A stretch of 64,000 nucleotides of DNA from Pseudomonas sp. SID14000. GTDB lineage: Bacteria > Pseudomonadota > Gammaproteobacteria > Pseudomonadales > Pseudomonadaceae. The position numbers and the translations under genes were made by a program. This document shows, one piece after another, positions 44,693 through 54,627 of the stretch. A model generated the notes under the pieces. The model was given only the letters and a program-made list of their open reading frames with translations, had not been told where the DNA came from and made no database searches. Every line of letters starts with the position of its first letter. Positions within the stretch are counted from its first letter, which is position 1. The stretch is taken from the NCBI RefSeq assembly GCF_002165135.1, contig NZ_NFZQ01000008.1:186001-250000 (forward strand), written 5' to 3'.

Positions 44693-46315
44693 ATGTCGAT
44701 CTATGCCCAGGGCCTGATGCCCGCTGCCGTCAACCATGTCGCCCTCACCCCGCTGAGTTTCATCGAACGCACCGCTGCCGTGTATGGCAACTACCCGGCG
44801 GTGGTCCACGGTGCCATCCGCCGCAACTGGCAGGAGACCTACCAACGCTGCCGTCGCCTGGCCAGCGCCCTGGCAGGACGGGGTATCGGCCGTGGCGATA
44901 CCGTGGCGGTGATGTTGCCCAACATTCCGGCCATGCTCGAAGCCCATTTTGGCGTGCCCATGACCGGCGCAGTGCTCAATACCCTGAACGTACGCCTGGA
45001 CGCCGAGGCCATCGCCTTCATGCTGCAGCATGGCGAGGCCAAGGTGCTGATTACCGACCGCGAGTTCCACACCGTCATCGAAGCGGCCCTGGCCTTGCTC
45101 GAACACCCGCCATTGGTGGTGGATGTGGATGACCCGGAGTATGGCGAAGGCCGTGCGATCAGCGAACTGGACTATGAGGCGTTCCTCGCCGAAGGTGACC
45201 CGGACTTTGCCTGGGAATGGCCTGATGACGAATGGCAGGCGATCTCGCTCAACTACACCTCCGGTACCACCGGCAACCCCAAGGGTGTGGTCTACCACCA
45301 TCGTGGCGCTTACCTGAACGCCTTGGGCAACCAGATGGTCTGGGCCATGGGCCATCGCCCGGTATACCTGTGGACCTTGCCGATGTTCCACTGCAACGGC
45401 TGGTGCTACCCGTGGACCATCACCGCGCTCGCCGGCACCCATGTGTTCCTGCGCCGGGTCGACCCGCAGAAGATCCTGACCCTGATCCGCGAGCACCGGG
45501 TCAGCCACCTGTGCGGCGCGCCGATCGTGCTCAACGCCCTGGTCAACATGCCCGAGGCGGCCAAGGCAGCCATCGAGCACCCGGTGCAGGCCATGGTCGC
45601 CGGCGCCGCGCCACCGGCCAAGGTCATCGGCGCCGTGGAAGAGATGGGCATCCAGGTCACCCACACCTACGGCCTGACCGAAGTCTACGGCCCGGTGACC
45701 GTGTGTGCCTGGCATGACGAATGGGACCAACTGTCGCTGGAAGAACGTGCACGGATCAAGTCCCGCCAGGGCGTGCGCTACCCGACCCTCGACGGCCTGA
45801 TGGTCGCCGACCCGCAAACCCTCGAACCGGTGCCGCGTGACGGCAACACCCTGGGCGAGATCTTCATGCGCGGCAACACGGTGATGAAGGGTTACCTGAA
45901 GAACCCCGAGGCCACCGCCGAAGCCTTCCGTGGGGGCTGGTTCCACACCGGTGACCTGGCCGTGTGGCATGCCGACGGCTACGTCGAGATCAAGGACCGG
46001 CTCAAGGACATCATCATTTCCGGTGGCGAGAACATCTCCACCATCGAGGTCGAAGACACCCTGTACAAGCACCCGGCGGTGCTGGAAGCCGCAGTGGTGG
46101 CGCGCCCGGATGAAAAATGGGGGGAAACCCCATGCGCCTTCGTTGCCCTCAAGCCTGGCCGCGAAGACACCCGCGAAGCCGACATCAGCAGCTGGTGCCG
46201 CGAGCACCTGGCCGGGTTCAAGGTACCGAAGACCGTGGTGTTTGGCGAACTGCCCAAAACCTCCACCGGCAAGATCCAGAAGTACGTGCTGCGCGACCGG
46301 GCCAAAGCCCTCTGA
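44693..46315 (+). CDS. Acyl-CoA synthetase (AMP-binding)
   Basis: 540-residue adenylate-forming ligase activating a carboxylic acid to its CoA thioester. Motifs: P-loop YTSGTTGNPKGVVYHHRG, THTYGLTEVYGPVTVCAW, GWFHTGDLAVWHADGYVEIK, LKDIIISGGENIS, and the C-terminal lysine motif LPKTSTGKIQKY. The family includes medium-chain and methylmercaptopropionate-type ligases. ATG giving MSIYAQGLMPAA chosen. It pairs with the acyl-CoA dehydrogenase downstream and is divergent from a two-component system. Confidence 0.92.
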   Translation: MSIYAQGLMPAAVNHVALTPLSFIERTAAVYGNYPAVVHGAIRRNWQETYQRCRRLASALAGRGIGRGDTVAVMLPNIPAMLEAHFGVPMTGAVLNTLNVRLDAEAIAFMLQHGEAKVLITDREFHTVIEAALALLEHPPLVVDVDDPEYGEGRAISELDYEAFLAEGDPDFAWEWPDDEWQAISLNYTSGTTGNPKGVVYHHRGAYLNALGNQMVWAMGHRPVYLWTLPMFHCNGWCYPWTITALAGTHVFLRRVDPQKILTLIREHRVSHLCGAPIVLNALVNMPEAAKAAIEHPVQAMVAGAAPPAKVIGAVEEMGIQVTHTYGLTEVYGPVTVCAWHDEWDQLSLEERARIKSRQGVRYPTLDGLMVADPQTLEPVPRDGNTLGEIFMRGNTVMKGYLKNPEATAEAFRGGWFHTGDLAVWHADGYVEIKDRLKDIIISGGENISTIEVEDTLYKHPAVLEAAVVARPDEKWGETPCAFVALKPGREDTREADISSWCREHLAGFKVPKTVVFGELPKTSTGKIQKYVLRDRAKAL

Positions 46316-46323
46316 AGCCGTAG

Positions 46324-46420
46324 CGGCCTCTTCGCGGGTAAACCCGCTCCCACAGCTACAGCAACAGGCTCAGGTTTGGTGCGATCCCTGTGGAAGCGGG
46401 TTTACCCGCGAAGAGGCCAG
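46324..46420. repeat. REPIN (GCGGGTTTACCCGC core)
   Basis: Inverted pair CGGCCTCTTCGCGGGTAAAC and its mirror ending GCGAAGAGGCCAG, between the acyl-CoA synthetase and dehydrogenase genes. It could separate expression of the two. Confidence 0.8.
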
Positions 46421-46450
46421 CCCAGATTTCCCACTTTTCAAGAGCTACCG

Positions 46451-48220
46451 ATGACCACCTACACCGCCCCCCTGCGCGACATGCGCTTCGTCCTGCATGA
46501 CGTGTTCAACGCCCCGGCCCTGTGGGCCCGCCTGCCGGCCCTTGCCGAGCGCATAGACGCCGAAACCGCCGACGCCATCCTCGAGGAAGCAGCCAAAGTC
46601 ACCGGCCAGCTGATCGCTCCGCTCAGCCGCAACGGTGACGAGCAAGGCGTGCGCTTCGACGCAGGCCAAGTCACCACCCCCGATGGTTTCCGCGAAGCCT
46701 GGCACACCTACCGCGAAGGCGGTTGGGTAGGCCTGGGTGGCAACCCCGAACATGGCGGCATGGGCATGCCCAAAATGCTCGGCGTGCTGTTCGAAGAAAT
46801 GCTCTACGCCGCCGATTGCAGCTTCAGCCTGTATTCGGCATTGAGCGCCGGCAGCTGCCTGGCGATCGATGCCCACGCCAGCGAAACGCTCAAGGCCACC
46901 TACCTGCCGCCCCTCTACGAAGGCCGCTGGGCCGGCACCATGTGCCTCACCGAACCCCATGCCGGCACCGACCTGGGCCTGATCCGCAGCCGCGCCGAAC
47001 CCCAGGCCGACGGCAGCTATCGCATCAGTGGCAGCAAGATCTTCATCACTGGCGGCGAACAGGACCTGACCGAGAACATCGTCCACCTGGTGCTGGCCAA
47101 GCTGCCGGATGCGCCTGAAGGCGCCAAGGGCATCTCGCTGTTCCTGGTACCCAAGTACCTGGTCGAGGCCGATGGCCGCCTGGGTGTGCGCAACGCCGCA
47201 CATTGCGGCTCGATCGAGCACAAGATGGGCATCAAGGCTTCGGCCACCTGCGTGATGAACTTCGATGGTGCCGTCGGCTACCTGGTAGGCGAGCCGAACA
47301 AGGGCCTGGCGGCGATGTTCACGATGATGAACTACGAGCGCCTGTCCATCGGCATCCAGGGCATCGGCTGTGCCGAGGCGTCCTACCAGAGCGCCGCCCG
47401 TTACGCCAACGAGCGCCTGCAAAGCCGCGCTGCCAGCGGCCCGCAGGCACAGGACAAGGCTGCTGACCCGATCATCCACCACGGCGATGTGCGGCGCATG
47501 CTGCTGACCATGCGCACCCTCACCGAAGGTGGCCGGGCGTTTGCCGCCTACGTCGGCCAGCAGCTGGACCTGGCGCGCTACGCCGAAGACGCTGGCGAGC
47601 GCGAGCATGCGCAGCGCCTGGTGGCGCTGCTGACGCCGGTGGCCAAGGCGTTCTTCACCGACAACGGCCTGGAAAGCTGCGTGCTCGGCCAGCAGGTGTA
47701 TGGCGGCCATGGCTATATCCGCGAATGGGGCCAGGAGCAACGGGTGCGCGATGTGCGCATCGCGCAGATCTATGAAGGCACCAACGGCATCCAGGCCCTC
47801 GACCTGCTCGGGCGCAAGGTGCTGGCTGACGGCGGCCAGGCACTGGCCAGCTTTGCCGCCGAGGTGCGGGCCTTCAGCGTGGATGCGCCGTTGCATCGTG
47901 AGGCCCTGCAAGCGAGCCTGGCGCGGCTGGAGGCCACCAGCACCTGGCTGCAGGCGCGGGCCGGCGAGGATGCCAACCTGGTCAGCGCGGTGGCGGTGGA
48001 ATACCTGCAACTGTTCGGGCTGACCGCGTATGCCTATATGTGGGCGCGGATGGCGGCGGTGGCGTTGGCCAGGCGTGACGAGGATGCCGCGTTTCATGGG
48101 GCGAAGCTTGCGTGTGCGGAGTTCTTCTTCCAGCGGGTCTTGCCGCGGGGGTTGGGGCTGGAGGCGAGTATTCGGGCGGGAAGTGGAAGCCTTTATGGGA
48201 TGACAGCCGAACAATTCTGA
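46451..48220 (+). CDS. Acyl-CoA dehydrogenase, long (~590-residue) form
   Basis: 589-residue FAD flavoenzyme that introduces the alpha-beta double bond in acyl-CoA. It is longer than the usual 380 because of an N-terminal segment and a C-terminal extension typical of this subfamily. Visible: substrate/FAD segment GTMCLTEPHAGTDLGLIRS, ITGGEQDLTENIVHLVLA, HKMGIKASATCVMNFD, and VYGGHGYIREWGQEQRVRD with the region of the catalytic base. Probably acts on the product of the preceding ligase. ATG at 46451 chosen. Confidence 0.93.
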   Translation: MTTYTAPLRDMRFVLHDVFNAPALWARLPALAERIDAETADAILEEAAKVTGQLIAPLSRNGDEQGVRFDAGQVTTPDGFREAWHTYREGGWVGLGGNPEHGGMGMPKMLGVLFEEMLYAADCSFSLYSALSAGSCLAIDAHASETLKATYLPPLYEGRWAGTMCLTEPHAGTDLGLIRSRAEPQADGSYRISGSKIFITGGEQDLTENIVHLVLAKLPDAPEGAKGISLFLVPKYLVEADGRLGVRNAAHCGSIEHKMGIKASATCVMNFDGAVGYLVGEPNKGLAAMFTMMNYERLSIGIQGIGCAEASYQSAARYANERLQSRAASGPQAQDKAADPIIHHGDVRRMLLTMRTLTEGGRAFAAYVGQQLDLARYAEDAGEREHAQRLVALLTPVAKAFFTDNGLESCVLGQQVYGGHGYIREWGQEQRVRDVRIAQIYEGTNGIQALDLLGRKVLADGGQALASFAAEVRAFSVDAPLHREALQASLARLEATSTWLQARAGEDANLVSAVAVEYLQLFGLTAYAYMWARMAAVALARRDEDAAFHGAKLACAEFFFQRVLPRGLGLEASIRAGSGSLYGMTAEQF

Positions 48221-48233
48221 TCCTCCTGCTCCG

Positions 48234-48320
48234 GGCTCCCACAGGGATCGCGCAGGCCCAAGACCTTGTGCTGCTCCTGTGGGAGCCTGGCTTGCCGGTG
48301 ATGGGCTGCAGAGCAGCCCC
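48234..48320. repeat. Degenerate REP remnants
   Basis: GGGCTCCCACAGGG, CTCCTGTGGGAGCC and GGGCTGCAGAGCAGCCCC are eroded pieces of the same repeat family, between the dehydrogenase and the fecR-like gene. Confidence 0.6.
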
Positions 48321-48479
48321 AGTATTTCTGCCTCTATACTTGTGCGCGAAGGGTTCACAAACGCTGGAAAACCATTGGCCATCCGACGAAAAACCGGAGC
48401 ATCTGATAGTTATTCGCTATTACCTTCGATTCTCGGGAGCCCTCTGCCAAGGGTAGAATGCGCAAAACCCGGAGCCGCA

Positions 48480-49484
48480 ATGAACAAAGACCGCCTCACT
48501 CCCAGCCCAGACGATGCCATCACCGACGCCGCCGCGCACTGGTGCATGCGCCTGCACGCCGAAGATTGCACGGCGGCGGAGCGCGAGGCATTCGCCCGCT
48601 GGCTGGCGGCCGACCCGCGGCATGCCGAGGAATACCAGGCAATGCTGGAAATCTGGCAAACCGCCGACCTGCTACCGCGCAACGCTACCGTCATCGACTT
48701 CAACCCGCCCGTGCAACAGGCCACACGCCCGCACAACTGGCGGCCGCTGGCGTCTGCCGCTGCCATCGCACTGGCGGTGCTGCCGCTGGCCGGCTGGGTG
48801 GGCTGGGAACAAGGCTGGTTGCCCAATCACTACCAGCACTTCGAAACCGGCACGCGTATGCAGGCCGTGCAACTGAGCGACGGCAGCACGGTGCAGCTCA
48901 ACCTCAACACCGAACTCACCTACCTCAACTACAAGGACAAGCGCCAGGTCACGCTCAAGCGTGGCGAGGCGTTCTTCAAGGTACGGCACGACAGCAGCCA
49001 CCCGTTCATCGTGCATGCCGGTCGTGGCCAGACCCGCGTCACCGGCACCCAGTTCAACGTGTGGAAATACCAGGACCAGGTCAAGGTCACCCTAGTGGAA
49101 GGTTCGGTACTGGTGTCCAGCGACGGCAGCTCCGGTGGCTACCGCCTGAGCCCTGGGATGCAGGCCAGCTACCACAAGGGCGACTTCGAGCCGCAACTGG
49201 AGCAGAACGACTACAGCAACAGCCTGGCCTGGCGCGACGGCAAACTGGTGCTCGACAACCTGAGCCTGGAACAGGCGTTGCCAATGATCAACCGCTACCT
49301 CGATGCACCGCTGCTGCTGGCCGATGCCAGCACCGGCCGCATCCGCATCAGCGGCATATACAACACCCGTGACGTGGGGAGCCTGGTCAACAACCTGCCC
49401 AAGGTGCTGCCGGTCTACCTGACCCGCAGCAAGGACGGCAGCACCGTGCTCAACCGCATCTCGCCGCCGCCCGACAAGGGCTGA
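48480..49484 (+). CDS. FecR-family anti-sigma/sigma regulator (orphan)
   Basis: 334-residue FecR-type protein. N-terminal cytoplasmic DUF4880 (AAAHWCMRLHAEDCTAAERE, FARWLAADPRHAEEYQAM), one membrane helix (PLASAAAIALAVLPLAGWVG), then the FecR domain (LSDGSTVQLNLNTELTYLNY, VTLKRGEAFFKVRHDSSHPF, VTGTQFNVW) and a secretin/TonB-short-like C-terminus. FecR proteins normally pair with an ECF sigma factor and a TonB-dependent receptor. Neither is adjacent here. GGAG precedes the ATG. Confidence 0.9.
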   Translation: MNKDRLTPSPDDAITDAAAHWCMRLHAEDCTAAEREAFARWLAADPRHAEEYQAMLEIWQTADLLPRNATVIDFNPPVQQATRPHNWRPLASAAAIALAVLPLAGWVGWEQGWLPNHYQHFETGTRMQAVQLSDGSTVQLNLNTELTYLNYKDKRQVTLKRGEAFFKVRHDSSHPFIVHAGRGQTRVTGTQFNVWKYQDQVKVTLVEGSVLVSSDGSSGGYRLSPGMQASYHKGDFEPQLEQNDYSNSLAWRDGKLVLDNLSLEQALPMINRYLDAPLLLADASTGRIRISGIYNTRDVGSLVNNLPKVLPVYLTRSKDGSTVLNRISPPPDKG

Positions 49485-49496
49485 CGCTCCCCTGCG

Positions 49497-50816
49497 TTAC
49501 AGCGTCATCGCCGCCAGCCAGCCGAACGCCAGCAGTGGCAGGTTGTAGTGGATGAAGGTAGGCACCACGGTGTCCCAGATATGGTGGTGCTGGCCATCCA
49601 CGTTCAGCCCCGAGGTCGGGCCCAGGGTCGAGTCCGAGGCAGGAGAGCCCGCGTCGCCCAGGGCACCGGCGGTCCCAACGATGCACACCGTGGCCAGTGG
49701 GTCGAAGCCCAGTTGCACGCACAGCGGCACGAAGATCGCGGCCAGGATCGGCACGGTAGAGAACGACGAGCCGATGCCCATGGTCACCAACAGGCCCACC
49801 AGCAGCATCAGCAAGGCACCGATGCCCTTGCTGTGGTCGATCCACTGCGCCGAGGTTTCCACCAGGCCCTTCACCTCACCGGTGGCCTTCATCACGTCGG
49901 CAAAGCCCGAGGCGGCAATCATGATGAAGCCGATCATGGCCATCATCTTCATGCCTTCGGTGAACAGGTCGTCAGTGTCTTTCCAGCGCACGATGCCCGA
50001 CAGCGAGAAGATCAGGAAGCCGACCATGGCACCGATGATCATCGAGTCCAGCCACAACTGGACGATGAACGCCGAGGCAATCGCCAGCCCGGCCACCAGC
50101 AGGGTCAGCGGATTGTACTGCACGCTAACCTGCTCCACCTGCTCGATGCGCGCCAGGTCGTAGTCTCGCTTCTTGCGGTAGCTGATGAATACTGCCAGCA
50201 ACAAGCCGGCCAACATGCCGGCAGCCGGGATGGCCATGGCGTGGGTGACATTCACACCACTCACGTCGACACCCGCGCGGGCAACGTTGGCCAGCAGGAT
50301 TTCGTTGAGGAAGATGTTGCCAAAGCCCACCGGCAGGAACATGTACGGGGTGATCAGGCCGAAGGTGATCACGCAGGCGATCAGCCGGCGGTCGATGCGC
50401 AGGCGGGTCAGCACGTACAGCAACGGCGGCACCAGCAACGGGATGAAGGCGATGTGGATCGGCAGGATGTTCTGCGACGACACCGCCACCACCAGCATCA
50501 GGCCGACCAGCAACCATTTGACCTTGCTGCCATTGGCATGGCCCTGGCGGTCGATCATGGCCAGGGCGCGGTCGGCCAGGGCATGGGCCAGGCCGGACTT
50601 GGCGATGGCCACGGCAAAGGCACCCAGCAATGCGTAGGACAGGGCCACCGTAGCCCCACCGCCGAGGCCGCCGTTGAAGGCCTTGAGCGTACCCTCGATG
50701 CCCAGGCCTCCCACCAGCCCACCGGCCAGGGCCCCGATGATCAGGGCGATGACCACGTGCACGCGGGACAGGCTGAGTATCAGCATGATGCCGACCGCGG
50801 CGATCACTGCATTCAT
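49497..50816 (-). CDS. Na+/H+ antiporter-family transporter (YuiF type)
   Basis: 439-residue membrane protein with about 12 helices. It matches the NhaC-like YuiF group: [60 protein letters not shown], and [20 protein letters not shown]. It may exchange Na+ for H+ or move an organic substrate; the family is mixed. Alone on the minus strand. Confidence 0.88.
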   Translation of the reverse strand: MNAVIAAVGIMLILSLSRVHVVIALIIGALAGGLVGGLGIEGTLKAFNGGLGGGATVALSYALLGAFAVAIAKSGLAHALADRALAMIDRQGHANGSKVKWLLVGLMLVVAVSSQNILPIHIAFIPLLVPPLLYVLTRLRIDRRLIACVITFGLITPYMFLPVGFGNIFLNEILLANVARAGVDVSGVNVTHAMAIPAAGMLAGLLLAVFISYRKKRDYDLARIEQVEQVSVQYNPLTLLVAGLAIASAFIVQLWLDSMIIGAMVGFLIFSLSGIVRWKDTDDLFTEGMKMMAMIGFIMIAASGFADVMKATGEVKGLVETSAQWIDHSKGIGALLMLLVGLLVTMGIGSSFSTVPILAAIFVPLCVQLGFDPLATVCIVGTAGALGDAGSPASDSTLGPTSGLNVDGQHHHIWDTVVPTFIHYNLPLLAFGWLAAMTL

Positions 50817-51014
50817 GGTTGGCTTACCTCATTGCGACGGAAAAAAAGCCCGCACTCTGAAGCAGTGGGCGACAGATGTCAAAAGCGCCATGTTGCGGCG
50901 GATTACACAGAGGGCGGAAATTTAAATTGAATGTTTGAATAAAGAAAAATTGGGATGGGCCGATACGGTGGGAAGGCCGGGAGATGCCTGGCTGGAGATT
51001 TCTGTCGTCTGTGA

Positions 51015-51267
51015 GATCGAGCGCCGCCCGCGCGGCGCTTCGCGGGGCAAGCCCGCTCCCACATTTGTTTCTGGCCAGTCATGCCTGTGAGGTCAGCGCT
51101 GCCCGCCTTGTCTGCCCGGCTCGATATCCAGGCATGCGCAATTGTCGCCTTATCCTTCTCAAGGCATGCACCAAGGGTGCGCGCGCCTCTGCAACAGGAG
51201 GGATTGGCCCGAAACAGATGTGGGAGCGGGCTTGCCCCGCGAAGCGCCGCGCGGGCGGCGCTCGATC
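51015..51267. repeat. Long composite REP element, copy A2
   Basis: Second copy of the composite at 4624-4874: arms GATCGAGCGCCGCCCGCGCG and GGCGGCGCTCGATC, inner blocks GGCCAGTC, CCTGTGA, CTCGATATCC, GGGTGCGCGCGCC and TTGGCCCGAAACAGATGTGG in the same order and orientation, total 253 bases. It fills the 540-base gap between the antiporter and the chemoreceptor; no gene is supported there. Confidence 0.85.
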
Positions 51268-51359
51268 TCACAATCGACACACATCTCCAGCCAGGCACCT
51301 CTCAACCCCGCCCAGACCCAAAGCCATAACCCTTACTGTCCAAAAAAGGGATACGCCCC

Positions 51360-53504
51360 ATGCCTTTGCGACAACTTTCCATCCAGTGGAAGATCACCCT
51401 GCTCGCCGGTCTCTGCCTGGCCGGCATCGTCACCCTGCTCGTCGGCCTGTCGCTGTACCGCATGGACCACAGCTCGGACCTGGTCAAGGCCAGCAGCATG
51501 CAGATGCTGACCGAGTCGGCGCAGTCGCGTATCGAGTCGCAGGGCGAGGTGCAGGCGCTTAACATCCGCCGCCAGTTCATGGACGCCTACCAGTACGGCG
51601 CCGGCTTCGCCCGCCAGGTGCTGTTCCTGCGCGAGCAGGCGGAAAAGCGCTTTCTCGATGCCTTCGACCTGCGCGAGGACATGACCCGCCAGGTGCGCGC
51701 CGCGTTGCAGGCTAACCCTGACCTGCTCGGCCTGTCGCTGGTGTTCGAACCCAATGCCCTGGACAACAAGGACAACCTGTTCGTCGGCAAGGCGGAACTG
51801 GGCAGCAACGAAACCGGGCGCTTCGCCCTGTACTGGTCGCAACCGCGTGTCGGCCAGCTGACGGCCATGGCCCTGCCCGAGCATGACATGGCCAATACCG
51901 AGATCGGCCCCAGCGGCCAGCCGGCCAACACCTGGTGGGTGTGCCCGCGCACATCCGGCAAGGTATGCGTGGTGGAGCCCTACTTCTACGACATCGATGG
52001 CCAGCAGGTGCTGATGACCAGCATCGTCTTCCCGCTGACGGTCGACGGCAAGGTGATCGCCACCCTGTCCATCGACATCAACCTCAACAGCTTGCAAGCC
52101 CTGAGCCAGGATGCCAGCCGCAGCCTGTACGAAGGCCGCACCACGGTCGGTATCCTCAGCCCTGTCGGCCTGCTGGCCGGCTACAGCGCCGATGCCAGCA
52201 AGCTGGCCCAACGCTTCGACCAGGTCGATACGGCCAAGGGTGCCGAACTGGTACGCAAGCTGGCCGATGGCAAGCTTGCCATCGTGCACGACCAGCAGCG
52301 CCTGAAGGTGCTGGCCGCGTTCCGGCCGATCCCGGACGCCCAGCCCTGGGGCGTGTTGCTGGACGTACCGGAAAACGCCCTGACCGGGCCGGCCGAAGCG
52401 CTGAAACATGAACTGGACGCGCTGAACAATAGCGGCACACTGCTGGAACTTGGCCTGGGCCTGGCTGCGGCGATTGCCGGCCTGCTGATGGTGTGGCTGA
52501 TGGCCCGCGGCGTTACCAGGCCGATCCTCGGCGTGGCAAGCATGCTCAAGGACATCGCCAGCGGCGAAGGAGACCTGACCCGCCGCCTGACCTACCAGAA
52601 ACAGGACGAACTGGGCGAACTGGCCGGCTGGTTCAACCGTTTCCTCGACAAGCTGCAGCCAACCATCGCCGAGGTCAAACGCTCGGTGCAGGCCGCCCGT
52701 GGGACCGCCGACCAGTCTTCGGCAATTGCCACGCAGACCAGCGCCGGCATGGAACAGCAGTACCGCCAGGTCGACCAGGTGGCCACTGCCTCGCACGAAA
52801 TGAGCGCCACCGCCCAGGACGTCGCCCGCAGCGCCGCCCAGGCCGCGCAGGCCGCCCGAGACGCCGACCAGGCCACCCGCGAAGGCCTGGCGGTGATCGA
52901 CCGCACCACCCTCAGCATCGATACCCTGGCCGCCGACATGAGCAACACCATGGCAGAGGTCGAGGGCCTGGCGCAGAACAGCGAGAAGATTGGTTCGGTG
53001 CTGGAGGTGATTCGCTCGATCGCCGAACAGACCAACCTGCTGGCGCTCAACGCCGCCATCGAGGCGGCCCGCGCCGGTGAGGCCGGCCGTGGCTTTGCCG
53101 TGGTCGCTGATGAGGTGCGCAACCTGGCTCAGCGTACCCAGGAATCGGTGGAAGAAACCCGCCAGGTGATCGAAGCGTTGCAGAACGGCACCCGCGAAGT
53201 GGTCGGTGCCATGGACAACAGTCATCGCCAGGCCCAGGGCGGCGTGCAGCAGGTTGGCCAAGCCGTCACCGCGCTGCAGCGCATTGGCCAGGCAGTGACC
53301 GTCATCACCGACATGAACCTGCAGATCGCCTCGGCTGCCGAGGAACAAAGCGCGGTGGCCGAGGAAATCAACAGCAACGTGGCAACCATCCGTGATGTCA
53401 CCGAATCGCTGTCGGGACAGGCCAACGAGTCGGCGCGGGTCAGCCAGTCGCTGAACAGCCTGGCCAACCAGCAGCAGGCGCTGATGGACCAGTTCCGCGT
53501 CTGA
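51360..53504 (+). CDS. Methyl-accepting chemotaxis protein (dCache sensor)
   Basis: 714-residue chemoreceptor. Helix 1 ([20 protein letters not shown]), a large periplasmic dCache-type domain (residues about 40-350, with [39 protein letters not shown]), helix 2 ([20 protein letters not shown]), HAMP, then the signalling tip [23 protein letters not shown]. There is no C-terminal CheR/CheB pentapeptide. Directly followed by a quaternary-amine-type ABC binding protein, so it may mediate taxis to a related compound. Confidence 0.92.
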   Translation: MPLRQLSIQWKITLLAGLCLAGIVTLLVGLSLYRMDHSSDLVKASSMQMLTESAQSRIESQGEVQALNIRRQFMDAYQYGAGFARQVLFLREQAEKRFLDAFDLREDMTRQVRAALQANPDLLGLSLVFEPNALDNKDNLFVGKAELGSNETGRFALYWSQPRVGQLTAMALPEHDMANTEIGPSGQPANTWWVCPRTSGKVCVVEPYFYDIDGQQVLMTSIVFPLTVDGKVIATLSIDINLNSLQALSQDASRSLYEGRTTVGILSPVGLLAGYSADASKLAQRFDQVDTAKGAELVRKLADGKLAIVHDQQRLKVLAAFRPIPDAQPWGVLLDVPENALTGPAEALKHELDALNNSGTLLELGLGLAAAIAGLLMVWLMARGVTRPILGVASMLKDIASGEGDLTRRLTYQKQDELGELAGWFNRFLDKLQPTIAEVKRSVQAARGTADQSSAIATQTSAGMEQQYRQVDQVATASHEMSATAQDVARSAAQAAQAARDADQATREGLAVIDRTTLSIDTLAADMSNTMAEVEGLAQNSEKIGSVLEVIRSIAEQTNLLALNAAIEAARAGEAGRGFAVVADEVRNLAQRTQESVEETRQVIEALQNGTREVVGAMDNSHRQAQGGVQQVGQAVTALQRIGQAVTVITDMNLQIASAAEEQSAVAEEINSNVATIRDVTESLSGQANESARVSQSLNSLANQQQALMDQFRV

Positions 53505-53512
53505 GTCACCTG

Positions 53513-53545
53513 CAGGCCGCTGCCAATCGTGTGCAGCGGCCTTCC
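53513..53545 (+). terminator. Hairpin terminator after the chemoreceptor
   Basis: GGCCGCTGC and GCAGCGGCC form a 9-base stem with a 9-base loop, followed by TTCCT, shortly after the stop. The T-run is weak. Confidence 0.5.
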
Positions 53546-53610
53546 TGCCAGGCCCGGGAACCGGTCGTCTACACTTGCGGCAACTCGGTAGCGCCACTCC
53601 AGGAGGCCCC

Positions 53611-54627
53611 ATGAAAAAAATTCCGACGTTGCTGGCCGGCCTGCTGCTCGCGGTGGGCCTGGCCAGCACCGATAGCGCCGCTTCGGCGGAACGCACCACG
53701 CCCATCCACTTTGGCGCCATCGGCTGGGAAAGCGGTGCCCTCACCACCGAGATCCTGCGGCTGATCGTGGAGCGCGGGTACGGCTACCCCACCGACACCC
53801 TGCCCGGCAGTACCGTCAGCATGGAAGTGGCGCTGGCACGCAACGACCTGCAAGTGATCGCCGAGGAATGGGCCGGGCGCAGCCCTGCCTGGATCAAGGC
53901 AGAAGCAGCCGGGCAGGTGTACGCGTTGGGCGACACGGTCAAGAACGCCGAAGAAGGTTGGTGGGTCCCGGCGTACGTGGTCGAGGGCGATGCCGCACGC
54001 AAACTGCAGCCGGTGGCGCCCGACCTGCGCAGCGTCGACGACCTCAAGCGTTACCCGCAGGTGTTCCGCGACCCCGAATCGCCCGACAAAGGGCGCTTTC
54101 TCAACAGCCCCAGCGGCTGGACATCCGAGACCGTCAACAGCCAGAAACTCAAGGCCTACGGGTTGAACCACCTGTATACCAACTTCCGCAGCGGTTCCGG
54201 GGCGGCCATGGATGCCGAAATCGCCTCCGCCATCCGCCGGGAGCAACCAGTGCTGTTCTACTACTGGAACCCGACCCCGTTGATGGGGCGTTACAAACTC
54301 ATACGCCTGGAAGAGCCCCCATTCGATGCCCGGGCCTGGGCCACCCTCACTGACGCCAGCCACCCTGACCCGAAGGGCAGCCGCTCGCTGCCGGCCAAAT
54401 TGTCGATTGGCGTGTCCAAGGCCTTTCGTGAGGGCTACCCGGAGCTGGTGAGCATGTTCGAGCGGGTCGACCTGCCCATCGACCGCCTCAACAAGGCACT
54501 GGCCGACATGAGCGAAAAGCGGACGCCGCCCCGTGACGCGGCCCTTGCCTTCCTGCGCGATCACCGCGAGGTGTGGAAAGCCTGGTTGCCTGCGGACATT
54601 GCCACCAAGGTCGAGGGCACCCTGTGA
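53611..54627 (+). CDS. Glycine betaine/choline-type ABC substrate-binding protein
   Basis: 338-residue periplasmic protein of the OpuAC family, with a signal peptide ([21 protein letters not shown]). Motifs: IGWESGALTTEILRLIVERG, VIAEEWAGRSPAWIKAEAAG, GWWVPAYVVEGD, and YWNPTPLMGRYKLIRLEEPPF. The several Trp residues (GWW, EEWAG, YYWNP) could form an aromatic box for a quaternary ammonium group. AGGAGG precedes the ATG. Overlaps the permease gene (GTGA). Substrate probably choline, betaine or carnitine type. Confidence 0.88.
   Translation: MKKIPTLLAGLLLAVGLASTDSAASAERTTPIHFGAIGWESGALTTEILRLIVERGYGYPTDTLPGSTVSMEVALARNDLQVIAEEWAGRSPAWIKAEAAGQVYALGDTVKNAEEGWWVPAYVVEGDAARKLQPVAPDLRSVDDLKRYPQVFRDPESPDKGRFLNSPSGWTSETVNSQKLKAYGLNHLYTNFRSGSGAAMDAEIASAIRREQPVLFYYWNPTPLMGRYKLIRLEEPPFDARAWATLTDASHPDPKGSRSLPAKLSIGVSKAFREGYPELVSMFERVDLPIDRLNKALADMSEKRTPPRDAALAFLRDHREVWKAWLPADIATKVEGTL

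Noticed and set aside
51333..53747. 804-codon minus-strand frame over the chemoreceptor
   Set aside because: Antisense to a complete chemoreceptor with all signalling motifs.
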